Part shown: in pieces, positions 50,584 to 59,136 of the stretch
Numbering within the stretch: the first letter of the stretch is position 1
Layout: every line of letters begins with the position of its first letter
Assembly (NCBI RefSeq): GCF_005863245.1
Contig: NZ_VBUT01000008.1
Span: forward strand, 62,001-126,000
Length of the DNA stretch: 64,000 nucleotides
Reading direction: 5' to 3'
Source of the DNA: Nocardia cyriacigeorgica
Lineage (GTDB): Bacteria > Actinomycetota > Actinomycetes > Mycobacteriales > Mycobacteriaceae
Program-made: the position numbers and the translations under genes
Notes under the pieces: model-generated
What the model saw: only the letters and a program-made list of their open reading frames with translations
Database searches by the model: none
Told to the model about the DNA's origin: nothing

Positions 50584-50934
50584 ATGGCCGACGTCATATC
50601 AGCCCTGGTCATAGCGGCAGGCGTTGCCGTCGCATTCTTCGGCGCGCTGAGGCTGTTGGATCGCAACACTGTTCACCCGGTCGGCAGCGTTCCGGTCGGG
50701 GACATTCTGCGCCGGTGCGAGCAAGAGCTGCTCGACTCCAGCATGTGGCCGATCAACTGGCCGCATGACGCTCCTTCCGACGGCGAAATGTCAGTCCCAG
50801 CAGCCAGGCAAGTCATGAGAACCCACCTGACCTGTGACCTGTACTCCTGTGCGCGCAAGCGGACCGCCTACCGCACACTTGCCGACGCCGGCGTGCTCAT
50901 CCCGGATAGTCGTGGCGAACGGTTCGTCCGGTGA
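50584..50934 (+). CDS. Small membrane protein, function unknown
   Basis: A 116-residue protein from ATG 50584 (a GTG 81 nt upstream would add 27 residues). An N-terminal hydrophobic helix MADVISALVIAAGVAVAFFGAL is followed by a soluble part with Cys-containing segment THLTCDLYSCARKRTAYRTLADAGVLIPDSRG, which has a Cys-x5-Cys and Arg/Lys-rich character. No family is recognised. It is divergent from the XRE gene and overlaps the next gene's start by four bases (GTGA), so they form an operon. Confidence 0.6.
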   Translation: MADVISALVIAAGVAVAFFGALRLLDRNTVHPVGSVPVGDILRRCEQELLDSSMWPINWPHDAPSDGEMSVPAARQVMRTHLTCDLYSCARKRTAYRTLADAGVLIPDSRGERFVR

Positions 50935-51164
50935 CGGATACGAGCGGTCCGGCGAGTGAGTTCTCGCCGCCCTGGCTGACTCCGAATGAATCCGCCGGTC
51001 TCGACGACGTCGAAGGGCGCGGCTGGGTGCAGTGGTCGGATGGCACATGGGGTGCGCTGGGAGTCGACGGGTTTGTCGTGGATGTCGATCCGACATCGGA
51101 TCATGCGACGTGCGAGCCGGACCCGGACTGGGTGATCAGCCCCGAGGCCGGTGATGATCATTGA
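50931..51164 (+). CDS. Small acidic hypothetical protein
   Basis: A 77-residue acidic protein, Trp/Asp-rich (GLDDVEGRGWVQWSDGTWG), starting with a GTG that overlaps the previous stop. It looks like a small beta domain. No family or partner is recognised. The coupling of start and stop suggests co-expression with the preceding membrane protein. Confidence 0.55.
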   Translation: MTDTSGPASEFSPPWLTPNESAGLDDVEGRGWVQWSDGTWGALGVDGFVVDVDPTSDHATCEPDPDWVISPEAGDDH

Positions 51165-51252
51165 TCATCGGCAGCCGGGGATTGCCGATTGATCGCCGAT
51201 CTGTCACTGTTGATCGCATGATCGTTGGAAAGGACAACACCACCGTCATCCG

Positions 51253-52308
51253 GTGAGTGTTCTCGGGCAGCGGGAAGCTGCGACCATCCGAAAGAAATGG
51301 CTCGGTCGGATGCTGTGCACCGAACCAGCCGATCGTTCGGTCGCCGAGGCGGCCATCTCCGAAATCTACGAATTGGTGGGGCTGAGTCCGCCGCGCTTCC
51401 GGTGGGCGTCATCGCCGTTCATGGCGTTCGCGACCGGTGAACCGGGAACGCGGGCTCGCGGACCAGAACAATTGATTCCCCCACTGAAACACCCAGTAGC
51501 ACAAGCACTGTCGTCTCTGCATGTCGAAGCTTCGCTGGATGCGTGCAGTGCCTGCCGAATGTTCGGACCGCACGTGGCCTGGCTGCTGGAACGCTCATGG
51601 GCCGCCGTCACGCAGCGCATTCTCGGCGCGGCGCAGGACCGCACCTACCGATCGCGGTTTCGGATGGAAGCCTGCTGGGGCTCGCCCTGGGCTGATGTCT
51701 CACCTGCCCGGGTCTGTTCGTCCGCCGAGCGCTCCGGCTCGGTGCGGCTCGGGCAACTGTGGTCCGCAGTCGCAGGGGCGTGCGGTCCTTGGTGGCCCGG
51801 CGACGGCGTGTGTGTCGTCACCGAGCGACCCCGATTGCTCGCGACCGAACTGGTGAACGACACCTTCGACGAGGTGCGGCTGCACAGCGCCGACGGTCCC
51901 GCCGTCCGCTACGCCGACGGCTGGGAACTGTACTTCTGGCACGGCACCCAGGTACCCGGCTGGGTGGTCACCGCCCCCACCGCCGAGGCCATCGACCGCG
52001 AAACCAATATCGAAGTCCGGCGGTGCGCGATCGAAAGTCTCGGCTGGCCTGCGTATCTCGAAGAAGCCGGAACGCAGCTCATCGCCACCGCGCCGGACCC
52101 GGGCAACCACGGTTTCGAGCTGATGCTCTACGACGCACCCCGCAACCAGCGGGTCCTGGTAGCCGTGAACGGTTCCGTCGAACGCGACGGCACTCGCCGC
52201 CGCTACGGCCTGCCCGTCCCCGGCTATTTCACCGACCCCGTCGACGCCGCCGCCTGGACCTACGGCCTCACCGGCGCCCAGTACACCCAACTCCTGCACC
52301 GCACCTGA
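51253..52308 (+). CDS. DUF6745 domain protein
   Basis: A 351-residue protein. The C-terminal half fits DUF6745: DEVRLHSADGPAVRYADGWELYFWHG, ETNIEVRRCAIESLGWPAYL, and NGSVERDGTRRRYGLPVP. The N-terminal part has Trp/Cys pairs (HVEASLDACSACRMFG). The start is GTG. Function of the domain is unknown. It is followed after 10 nt by another unknown protein and then by a HEAT-repeat gene, forming a three-gene set on one strand. Confidence 0.65.
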   Translation: MSVLGQREAATIRKKWLGRMLCTEPADRSVAEAAISEIYELVGLSPPRFRWASSPFMAFATGEPGTRARGPEQLIPPLKHPVAQALSSLHVEASLDACSACRMFGPHVAWLLERSWAAVTQRILGAAQDRTYRSRFRMEACWGSPWADVSPARVCSSAERSGSVRLGQLWSAVAGACGPWWPGDGVCVVTERPRLLATELVNDTFDEVRLHSADGPAVRYADGWELYFWHGTQVPGWVVTAPTAEAIDRETNIEVRRCAIESLGWPAYLEEAGTQLIATAPDPGNHGFELMLYDAPRNQRVLVAVNGSVERDGTRRRYGLPVPGYFTDPVDAAAWTYGLTGAQYTQLLHRT

Positions 52309-52318
52309 GGTAATCCCT

Positions 52319-52717
52319 ATGAACGACGTCCTCGAACAACTCGACCAATCCGTCCGCATCCCCGTCATCGACGGCATGTACGCCCAAGGCGACTTGATCG
52401 TCATCCCCCTGTCCATGCTCGACTCCGTCGAACCCCGCCCCGACGCAACCTGGCGCCAGGTCCCACCCGACGGCATCGAGGTACTCCGCGGCCCCGCAGG
52501 CGGAAACCCCCACGTCCTCGTCGCCGAGCCGGCCACTTGCCGCTGGACCGGCGAGGTCGTCGACCCCACCGGATTGGCCCTCGGCATCTTCACAGCGACA
52601 TCCGTCACCTACCTCATGCACCCCGAACACGGAGCCACCGGCACCACACCAGGCACCTACGTCATCCGCCGCCAACGCGAACACTCCCACTTCAGCCCCC
52701 GCCTCGTCGCCGACTGA
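52319..52717 (+). CDS. Hypothetical protein downstream of DUF6745 gene
   Basis: A 132-residue, mostly beta-rich soluble protein (VRIPVIDGMYAQGDLIVIPLSML; EVLRGPAGGNPHVLVAEPATC) with no recognised domain, ending in a His/Phe/Arg-rich tail. It starts 10 nt after the DUF6745 stop, so they are probably co-translated partners. A DUF6745 gene followed by such a protein may be a conserved pair, but I cannot verify this. Confidence 0.6.
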   Translation: MNDVLEQLDQSVRIPVIDGMYAQGDLIVIPLSMLDSVEPRPDATWRQVPPDGIEVLRGPAGGNPHVLVAEPATCRWTGEVVDPTGLALGIFTATSVTYLMHPEHGATGTTPGTYVIRRQREHSHFSPRLVAD

Positions 52718-52828
52718 CAGCGCCGCCCCGCCGCCGGATTCAGCAGTTCGGCGGCGGGCCATACTCGGTGCGGCCCCCGCGGGGACCTTCATCGGGCGCC
52801 GAGAAGGCTTGGTAGCGATCATGAAGGA

Positions 52829-53506
52829 ATGTGGCGTCAAGTGAACGTAGAAGACTCGGCGGGACAACGTTCATGGTCGGTGGAATTGACCCCCGATGAG
52901 CTGCACTCACGGCTTGGTGATCTGTCTCTACCGGATCTGGTAGCCAGGTTCGCGGTCGATCACGAGTACGACGACTACTACGAAGCGGTTGCCGAACAGT
53001 TGTACGCGCAGGGGCGAGCCGGTGGCGAGGTGCTCGGTCAGGAACTCTTGGGTCGGCGTGTACCGCAATTGCGCGCAGCGCTCACCGTGCTGGCCCTCCA
53101 TCAGGGAGAAGATCCGGCGTTTTGCGACACGGTGAAAACGCTGGCCAGCGGCTCTGATCCGCTCGTCATCGCGGACGCTATCAGGCTTCTCGGATCGCTC
53201 GGCGCTACCGATATGGCTGACAAAGTCCGTCGTATGAGTGAGCACGAGGCGGCGATCGTCCGTGCCGCCGTGCTGGACTATCTTGCTCGTGCCGAGCCTG
53301 CGTCGGCGCGTCCAGCGTTGATGCGGGGGCTTGGCGATTCCGACTACATCGTGCGGGAGACGGCCATCGATGCGCTCGAGGACCTGGGTGCTACCGATGC
53401 GATATCGGCGATCGAAGCGTTGATCGACGACCCGCATGAAGATGTTCGCCTGGCGGCGCGAACCGCAGTGGATAACCTTCGCGATCGTTCGAGTTCAGCG
53501 GATTGA
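52829..53506 (+). CDS. HEAT-repeat protein
   Basis: A 225-residue helical repeat protein. HEAT-like pairs begin near residue 75 and include DPLVIADAIRLLGSLGATD, EAAIVRAAVLDYLARAEP, DSDYIVRETAIDALEDLGATD and DPHEDVRLAARTAVDNLR, the PBS-lyase/HEAT type. Such proteins act as scaffolds or bind other proteins. Its composition seems somewhat less G+C-biased than its neighbours. It is convergent with the diiron oxygenase gene. Confidence 0.75.
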   Translation: MWRQVNVEDSAGQRSWSVELTPDELHSRLGDLSLPDLVARFAVDHEYDDYYEAVAEQLYAQGRAGGEVLGQELLGRRVPQLRAALTVLALHQGEDPAFCDTVKTLASGSDPLVIADAIRLLGSLGATDMADKVRRMSEHEAAIVRAAVLDYLARAEPASARPALMRGLGDSDYIVRETAIDALEDLGATDAISAIEALIDDPHEDVRLAARTAVDNLRDRSSSAD

Positions 53507-53651
53507 GTAGCGAAATGTCGTTCCGTTGGGACGAAGCCGTCGGGCCAAGGTATGCGTTTTGCGGGCAGCGTCGACAGGTCGCGGGCGTGATATCGCCGGG
53601 TAAGCGTCACGCCCGGCCGCGGTGGTTGCCGGCGGCCGGGCGTTTCGCTGA

Positions 53652-54641
53652 TCAGGCAGCCGCGCGGCGGACGGGTTCGCTGCGGTATCGCGAGGGGCGG
53701 CCGTCGATGCCGAGCACCTTCCACACCAGCTTGGACACCGGATTCATCAGTCCGCTCTGTTCGGCCAGTGCTCGCACGTCGGCGAAGATGTCGCGCAGGG
53801 CGTTGCTGGATTCCTCGCTGCGCCAGTACATGTCCTTGACGACCGACTGGGGGATCTCGAACTTCTCGATGAATTCCTTGGGCGGGGTCGCGATCATTTC
53901 GCACATGATGCGCATGGCGGTGGGGAACAGCAGCGACAGTGCGAAGCGGGTGGCGGGGTGCATTTTCGGAACGTTGCGGCGCAGGTATTCGTGGGCGAAG
54001 GAAATGTGCCTGGCTTCCTCGGCGACGTGAATCTGCATGACCCGCTGCACCATCGGATGCATTTGGTCGCCGCCGCGCAGGATCGACTTCTGCAAATGGT
54101 CGATGGGTTCTTCGCCGCCGAGCACCATGGTGAAGAAGAACTCGGGGAAGTACTTCACCGCGGGCCAGATGATCATCGTCAGCTTGCGGTCGATGGATCC
54201 CATGCCGATGACGTCCTCGCCGATGCGATTGATCATCTCCTGGAACATGAGCGTGTGGTTGCACTCTTCGGCCGCTTCATGAGTGATGAAGCGGAATTCC
54301 GGATCGCCGTTCGGCAGCGACACCACATACTGCATGAGCCCGCGGATCAGCAGCTGCTCGAAGTCGAGCCCCACCTTCGCGATCCCGGCCTGCCGCCACA
54401 TGCCCATCGCGATCTGCTTCTCGACGGGCAGCGATTTGTACCAGGGGTGGCGGCCCAGCGGATCGGCCTCGGGCAGAATCCAGCGCCGATCGTTGCGGTC
54501 GATCCCGTAGTCGGGGGAGTCCCAGTCGATGTCGACGTACGGGTCGAAGTGCTTGTTGACCGACCCCTCGGACAGCCCCTGGAGTACCTCGCGGTAGCTC
54601 TGTTCAGCGGTTTTGCCTGTCGATACAGCGGACAGCGTCAT
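53652..54641 (-). CDS. AurF-like diiron oxygenase
   Basis: A 329-residue ferritin-like diiron protein of the AurF (N-oxygenase) group. Metal-ligand helices contain EAAEECNHTLMFQE and HVAEEARHISFAHEYL, the two E-x-x-H style motifs, with an upstream Glu expected near LDFEQLL. Family members oxidise amines to nitro groups, or other substrates; the reaction here is unknown. ATG 54641 has GAGGGAG upstream. A short dyad CATACA-4 nt-TGTATG (54721-54736) upstream may be regulatory. Confidence 0.82.
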   Translation of the reverse strand: MTLSAVSTGKTAEQSYREVLQGLSEGSVNKHFDPYVDIDWDSPDYGIDRNDRRWILPEADPLGRHPWYKSLPVEKQIAMGMWRQAGIAKVGLDFEQLLIRGLMQYVVSLPNGDPEFRFITHEAAEECNHTLMFQEMINRIGEDVIGMGSIDRKLTMIIWPAVKYFPEFFFTMVLGGEEPIDHLQKSILRGGDQMHPMVQRVMQIHVAEEARHISFAHEYLRRNVPKMHPATRFALSLLFPTAMRIMCEMIATPPKEFIEKFEIPQSVVKDMYWRSEESSNALRDIFADVRALAEQSGLMNPVSKLVWKVLGIDGRPSRYRSEPVRRAAA

Positions 54642-54720
54642 CGGTGTCTCCCTCGTTCCAGCTTCCGGGAAATTACCTGGGACCCGGAGTCCCACTAAAT
54701 CGTATCCGCACCCCCGCTTC

Positions 54721-54736
54721 CATACAAGGCTGTATG
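54721..54736. promoter_or_regulatory. Short dyad upstream of diiron oxygenase gene
   Basis: CATACA and TGTATG flank a 4-nt spacer AGGC. It is 80 bp upstream of the oxygenase start, and similar in core to the ATACA-TGTAT dyad near urtA. A regulator site is possible. Confidence 0.4.
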
Positions 54737-54764
54737 GAACCCCCGAGCCCTCTCGTCACCGCGC

Positions 54765-54821
54765 CGAGCGCTACATCAGCGAGGCGAACGCCGAGAACCC
54801 CGCACGCTCATGTAGCGCTCG
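54765..54821. repeat. Inverted-repeat element, copy D
   Basis: Arms CGAGCGCTACAT (54765-54776) and ATGTAGCGCTCG (54810-54821) are perfect complements around a 33-nt interior. It matches copies A-C except that the stem base pair(s) AG/CT at the fifth and sixth positions are CG/CG, changed on both sides. It ends 10 nt after the ppk2 stop on the minus strand. Confidence 0.85.
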
Positions 54822-54831
54822 CGGGGGAATG

Positions 54832-55677
54832 TCAGGCTTGCTCGAGCCGGGCCAGCTGCTCGGCGACGTCGAAGTGGGCCGGTGGCCAGTCGAGGTCCAG
54901 GTCCTGCAAGGCCGCGATGAGCAGTTCGGTGACGGCGAGCCTGGAATACCACTTGTGGTCGGCCGGCAGCACGTACCAGGGCGCGCTTTCGGTGCTGGTG
55001 CGGTCGAGTATGGCCTGGTAGGCATCCTGGTAGGCGGGCCAGAAGGCGCGTTCGTCGATATCGGACGGGTTGAATTTCCAGTACTTGTCCGCGCGCTCCA
55101 GGCGTTGGCGCAGCCGCTTCTTCTGCTCGTCGAGGGAGACGAACATGGCGACCTTCACCAAGGTGATGCCCTCGTCGGTGAGTTCGCGTTCGAAGGCGTT
55201 GATCTCGTCGTAGCGCTCACCCCAGACGGTGGCGGGAACGAGATTGTGCACCCGCACCACCAGCACGTCCTCGTAATGCGAGCGGTCGAAGACACCGATC
55301 TGCCCGCCGCGCGGCAGTTCTTTGCGGATGCGCCACAGGTAGTGGTGGCGCTTCTCCTCCTCGGTCGGGACGCCGAAGGCGGCATGGTCGACGCCCTGCG
55401 GATCCACCGAACCGATCACATGCCGCACGATGCCGCCCTTGCCCGCGGTGTCCATGCCCTGCAATACCAGCAGCACGCTGCGTGAATCACCGGACCGGCC
55501 ATTGGCGTACAGCTTTTCCTGAAGATCCGACAGGACCTTTCCGCGTTCGGCGAGCAGCGCCTCACCGAGCTTCTTGTCGCCGTCGAACCCCGGACGGGCG
55601 GAGGTGTCCAGATCGGCGATACGCACGCCGTCGGCCTGCAATGCCTCCCGGACCGGAACCGACCAGTGCTTCACCAT
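54832..55677 (-). CDS. ppk2: Polyphosphate kinase 2 (polyphosphate:nucleotide phosphotransferase)
   Basis: A 281-residue PPK2-family P-loop enzyme transferring phosphate between polyphosphate and nucleotides. Walker A is GMDTAGKGG (about residues 74-82), Walker B is FDRSHYEDVLV, and the RRARQRLERADKYWKFNPSD-like lid segment (KKRLRQRLERADKYWK) is present. Length and motifs match single-domain PPK2 such as mycobacterial Rv3232c. Subclass (ADP or AMP acceptor) is not determined. It is followed at its 3' end by inverted-repeat copy D. Confidence 0.88.
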   Translation of the reverse strand: MVKHWSVPVREALQADGVRIADLDTSARPGFDGDKKLGEALLAERGKVLSDLQEKLYANGRSGDSRSVLLVLQGMDTAGKGGIVRHVIGSVDPQGVDHAAFGVPTEEEKRHHYLWRIRKELPRGGQIGVFDRSHYEDVLVVRVHNLVPATVWGERYDEINAFERELTDEGITLVKVAMFVSLDEQKKRLRQRLERADKYWKFNPSDIDERAFWPAYQDAYQAILDRTSTESAPWYVLPADHKWYSRLAVTELLIAALQDLDLDWPPAHFDVAEQLARLEQA

Positions 55678-55707
55678 CCGTCAGGCCTACCACAATCGCG
55701 GCCCGGA

Positions 55708-56439
55708 TCAGCGAATCTGGGCGAGTTTGAGCAGCTGGTGGGCGAATTCGGCGTCGGACACCGGGGTGAGGGTGAGCTCGTCGGCGGTGGTGAGCAGATA
55801 GCGTCCGTCGCCGCTGACATCGAGCCAGGTGCGATGCCTGGTCGGCGGCGACATCGGATTGTCCGGTTCCACCGTGACGGTGATGAAGCCGCGCGCGTCG
55901 ACCGGTTTGCGCAGCGCGCGGCGGAAGCGGGCGGCGCCGCGCTCACCGTTGGTGGAGAAGGTCTGGCCGTTGCCCGCGTGGTCGGTGGCGCCGAGCACGG
56001 CGTCCTGCGGTTCGCGCAGCGTACCCGCGCGGCCCGGGCGCGCCGGCCCGATCACCTCCACCAGCAGCTCGCCGAGGGCGCGGGCATGGCTCATCTGCAC
56101 CGTGACGGTGGTGGGGGCGGCCACCAGGATCGCGGCGTGCTGGTGCACCACGGCGGCGAAGGCCAGGATGCGGTGGGGGCGGTCTCCGTTACCGGAGGCG
56201 GTGCGTTCGCCGGACACGGTGATGGTGGTGGCGTCGGCGCGGGCGCACAACATGAGCGCGGCAGCCAGATCGGGGTCGGCCTGTCTGGCGAACCGCTGCG
56301 GTAATCGCAGGCGTAGGTGTTCGCTCTCGGTGCGCACGGTGGCGGCGGGCGCCATATTGACCGGATAGGGGCGGCGATCCAGGTCGGTTTCGTTCTGCCA
56401 GACGTAGCTGAACTCGTCCGGGGTGAGTACCCATTTCAC
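55708..56439 (-). CDS. EspG-like ESX-secretion chaperone
   Basis: A 243-residue protein starting GTG 56439 (MKWVLTPDEFSYVWQNE), matching the actinobacterial EspG family that binds PPE-like substrates and escorts them to type VII secretion systems. Its start overlaps the stop of the PPE-like gene (GTGA), and a PE-like gene precedes that one, which strongly supports the role. No ESX core genes (eccB-E, mycP) are in the window. Confidence 0.8.
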   Translation of the reverse strand: MKWVLTPDEFSYVWQNETDLDRRPYPVNMAPAATVRTESEHLRLRLPQRFARQADPDLAAALMLCARADATTITVSGERTASGNGDRPHRILAFAAVVHQHAAILVAAPTTVTVQMSHARALGELLVEVIGPARPGRAGTLREPQDAVLGATDHAGNGQTFSTNGERGAARFRRALRKPVDARGFITVTVEPDNPMSPPTRHRTWLDVSGDGRYLLTTADELTLTPVSDAEFAHQLLKLAQIR

Positions 56440-57026
56440 AGTGGCGCGCTCCCGCCGCCGGTGGGGTCGGTGCGCGGTGCCGCGAAGCGGGGCACCCGGT
56501 CCCCCGAAGCGGGGATGGCGGGGGAGTAGACGTGTGTCATGAGGTCCTGGACGTCGGCGGTGACGGCCGCCGCCGCGATGTCGTGATCCATTCGTCGTTG
56601 CCCGCCGTGCACGGCCTCGGCGGCGGGGTCGTCGAGCGGACGATACGGCTGCGGCGGCGGAATCGCAGCCCGAACCGTCTGCGCCGCATCGCGATCGAGT
56701 TCGAACAGTGCGGCGATCGCGGCGCACACCTCGTGGGCGTCGGTGCCCGCGCGAATGAAATCGCGGGTGGCCTGCGCCGCTGCGTCGGCGGTCCGGCCGG
56801 ACCATCGCGCGAATTCGCGATGGGTGGCGTCGCTGAAGGCGCGAAACGCCTCGCCGAGCGCGGTGGCATTGGCCTGCCAGACTGCCGCAGCCCGGTCGAG
56901 CGCGGCCGGGTCCATCACCTCGTGCACGCGATCCCAGATCTCCTGATGGGTGTAGCCGCTGAAATGTTCACGCTCCGGTGCGTACGGGGGATCGGTGTCA
57001 CCGGTGGGTGTGGCGTCGTCGGCCAT
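56436..57026 (-). CDS. PPE-like helical protein, probable ESX substrate
   Basis: A 196-residue protein with a long helical region (YTHQEIWDRVHEVMDPAALDRAAAVWQANATALGEAF) resembling the PPE/WXG helical-hairpin start, ending in a Pro/Gly-rich acidic tail. It lies between a PE-like gene and an EspG-like gene with overlapping ends. A PE/PPE pair plus EspG is the known arrangement for substrate export by ESX systems. Sequence similarity to mycobacterial PPE is weak. Confidence 0.6.
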   Translation of the reverse strand: MADDATPTGDTDPPYAPEREHFSGYTHQEIWDRVHEVMDPAALDRAAAVWQANATALGEAFRAFSDATHREFARWSGRTADAAAQATRDFIRAGTDAHEVCAAIAALFELDRDAAQTVRAAIPPPQPYRPLDDPAAEAVHGGQRRMDHDIAAAAVTADVQDLMTHVYSPAIPASGDRVPRFAAPRTDPTGGGSAPL

Positions 57027-57053
57027 GGTGCGCTCCTCCCTCGTCGGCCGGTC

Positions 57054-57443
57054 TCACCGCGGCGCCAGATGGGCGGCGACGAGGTCGATCGCGGCCTTGT
57101 TGGCAGCCTCGGCATCGGCGAACTTCTTGCCCGCCGCCAGATAGGCCGCCTTGTACAGCAGCGCGGTCTCCTGGAGAGCGGTCAGGGTGTCGAGATATTC
57201 GCGCCCCTTGCCGCTGAATCCGCGGGCCAGCGCGTGGCCGGTGGGTAGATCGGGAAAGCCGGAAACCTCGGTGATCACGTGTGATTCGGCTCTGGCCCGG
57301 TCCAGATCGTCGACCAGGACGTCGCAGGCAGCGGCCAGATTCGAGGCCACGTCCTCGTCGAGTTCGAACGGCGCGACACCGCCGTCCACCGCCGCGACGT
57401 ACAGTTGCCGAGCCCGGCTCTGCCCCGTTTCCGGTACCGCCAT
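57054..57443 (-). CDS. PE-like helical protein, probable ESX substrate
   Basis: A 129-residue helical protein from ATG 57443 (AAGGGGGAG site 7 nt upstream; MAVPETGQ). Its C-terminal half (GREYLDTLTALQETALLYKAAYLAAGKKFADAEAANKAAIDLV) forms a long helix with a Y-x3-D/E-like pattern (YLAAGKKFAD) reminiscent of the type VII secretion signal. It is the first gene of the PE-like/PPE-like/EspG-like set and is divergent from a GntR gene. Confidence 0.6.
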   Translation of the reverse strand: MAVPETGQSRARQLYVAAVDGGVAPFELDEDVASNLAAACDVLVDDLDRARAESHVITEVSGFPDLPTGHALARGFSGKGREYLDTLTALQETALLYKAAYLAAGKKFADAEAANKAAIDLVAAHLAPR

Positions 57444-57596
57444 CTGGGCTCCCCCTTCCGCTCGGTCCATCACATCCCCGCCGCGTCGATTCGGACTCTA
57501 CCGGTCGGAAATGCGCGCTGTCGCCGGCTTCGCGGGCGAGGTATCGGTGCCCGGCTGTGATGTCGGGCACGAAAGCGGCGGTTACACTCGCGAGCT

Positions 57597-58448
57597 GTGT
57601 CCGAGACCGATGCATCGCTGCCGAAGTATCTGCGCATCGCCGAGGACATCCGGGGGCGGATCGAGCGGGGCGAGCTCGGTGTGGGGGACGAGGTGGAGTC
57701 CGAACGCGAGCTCGCGGCGCGGTGGTCGGTGGCGCGGCCGACGGCGGCGAAGGCGCTGAATATGTTGCGGCAGAGCGGGATCGTGGAGTCGCGGCGCGGG
57801 GCTGGGACCTTTGTCGCGCGGCGTGGTCTGGTAGTGCGGGAGGGCACCATGCCGGCGTGGGTACGTAGTGGTACTCCCGGGTGGGCGCGTGGTTTGTCAA
57901 GGTGGGCGGGCTCGGGGGGTGCTGGGGCCAAGGGTTCGAGTCGTCTCGGGTTGGTTCCACTCGAGGATGTTCCCGGTGCGGAGGCCGGTGATGGGGGTGA
58001 ACGCCGCACCCCCACGGTCATCGTCGTCGCGGCGGAGGTCGCCGAACCGCCGGATTCGGTCGCCGAGGTTTTCCGCTCATCGGGGGAGGCGATCGTCCGC
58101 CGGGTGGTGCTGGGTTCCGAGGGTGACGTGCGGCTGCGCACGACGTGGTATCCACACGAATTCGCCTCGATCGCACCACGATTGCTGGAGCAGGCGCCGA
58201 TCTCCGGCGGTGCCGGCCACTATCTGCAATCCATGCTCGGCAAGGTTGTGGCGCAACGACAGGAACGGGTCTGCGCGCGAAGGGTTGCCGAGGGCGAGCG
58301 CGATCACCTCGGTATCGAGCCCGACGCGCCGGTGCTCGTCCGTCAGGCAGTGCATTACGACGACGCGGGTGCGGTGCTGTGGTTCGCCGAAACCGTGTAT
58401 CCGCCCGACTACTGGGTGCTGGAGCCCGGCGCTCTCGCGGATCGTTGA
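57597..58448 (+). CDS. GntR family regulator, HutC/UTRA subfamily
   Basis: A 283-residue regulator: winged helix at about 10-75 (LRIAEDIRGRIERGELGVGDEVESERELAARWSVARPTAAKALNML) and a UTRA ligand domain at the C-terminus (RQERVCARRVAEGERDHLGIEPDAPVLVRQAVHYDDAG). Between them is a long Gly/Ser-rich linker of about 50 residues, more than usual. Start is GTG. It is divergent from the PE-like cassette and may control it or a distant gene; the ligand is unknown. Confidence 0.82.
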   Translation: MSETDASLPKYLRIAEDIRGRIERGELGVGDEVESERELAARWSVARPTAAKALNMLRQSGIVESRRGAGTFVARRGLVVREGTMPAWVRSGTPGWARGLSRWAGSGGAGAKGSSRLGLVPLEDVPGAEAGDGGERRTPTVIVVAAEVAEPPDSVAEVFRSSGEAIVRRVVLGSEGDVRLRTTWYPHEFASIAPRLLEQAPISGGAGHYLQSMLGKVVAQRQERVCARRVAEGERDHLGIEPDAPVLVRQAVHYDDAGAVLWFAETVYPPDYWVLEPGALADR

Positions 58449-58884
58449 GGCCGGGGCTCCGGCACTCCTGTGATCTCGGGCGTCACGACATGCGTCAGCC
58501 CAGGTCATGCACTTTCGGAGGGTGTGTACGTCGATCAGCGCGAACGCTGTTGGGTGTGGCCATCCGCGCGCGCCACCCTGCGGATTCGGTAAACAACTGC
58601 CTGTGCGTAGATCCGCGACGCCGCCTCTGCCGCGTGATCTTCTGGCGCCCGCCGCGGCGGTTCGGCCGCCCATATCGAGACGGCCGGGGACCACCGGTGG
58701 TGTCGACCAATGGCCTCGGCTGACCCTGCATTGCCGACCGCCCTGTGGCGCCGGTCAGCCTGCCGTGAGGCGGCGTTCCCCCTGGGGCACAGAGGTTTCG
58801 GCGCACACCCCGTTGACAGCTCGGCTGTAAAAGTGGCATAGTCCACTGATACGAGAATTGGCATAGTCCACTGGGGGAGGCGCT
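58449..58884 (+). promoter_or_regulatory. 436-bp gap with promoter and direct repeat
   Basis: The first 350 bp show nothing coding. TTGACA (58813-58818) is a -35 candidate; TGGCATAGTCCACTG occurs twice, at 58834-58848 and 58859-58873, 25 bp apart, with the first copy holding a CATAGT -10-like sequence. Direct repeats at promoter distance suggest a regulator binding site for the next gene. Confidence 0.55.
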
Positions 58885-59136
58885 GTGTTCGATCATTCGC
58901 CGTCACGCGGTTTGACCATCGGCTCCTGGGTGGTGATCGGCGACGAATGCTCGGTGCGCCGCGCGCCCCTGCCCGATGCCGACTATCTCGGCTTCGTATT
59001 CGACAGCGGCGGCAGCGAATTCGAACTATTCCTGACCCCCGAGGTCCTCCGCAGAATGGTCGGCCTGGCCGGCGACGCGGGACTTCAGCCCGGACGGGTG
59101 GCCGAGACGTATTGCAGCAGCCGATGGATCTCCTGA
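58885..59136 (+). CDS. Small hypothetical protein
   Basis: An 83-residue protein from GTG 58885 with GGGGGAGG directly upstream. It reads MFDHSPSRGLTIGSWVVIGDECSVRRAPLPD then DYLGFVFDSGGSEFELFLTPEVLRRMV, a compact alpha/beta shape. No family is recognised. The last 52 bp overlap the convergent methyltransferase gene. The upstream promoter with direct repeats supports it being expressed. Confidence 0.6.
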   Translation: MFDHSPSRGLTIGSWVVIGDECSVRRAPLPDADYLGFVFDSGGSEFELFLTPEVLRRMVGLAGDAGLQPGRVAETYCSSRWIS

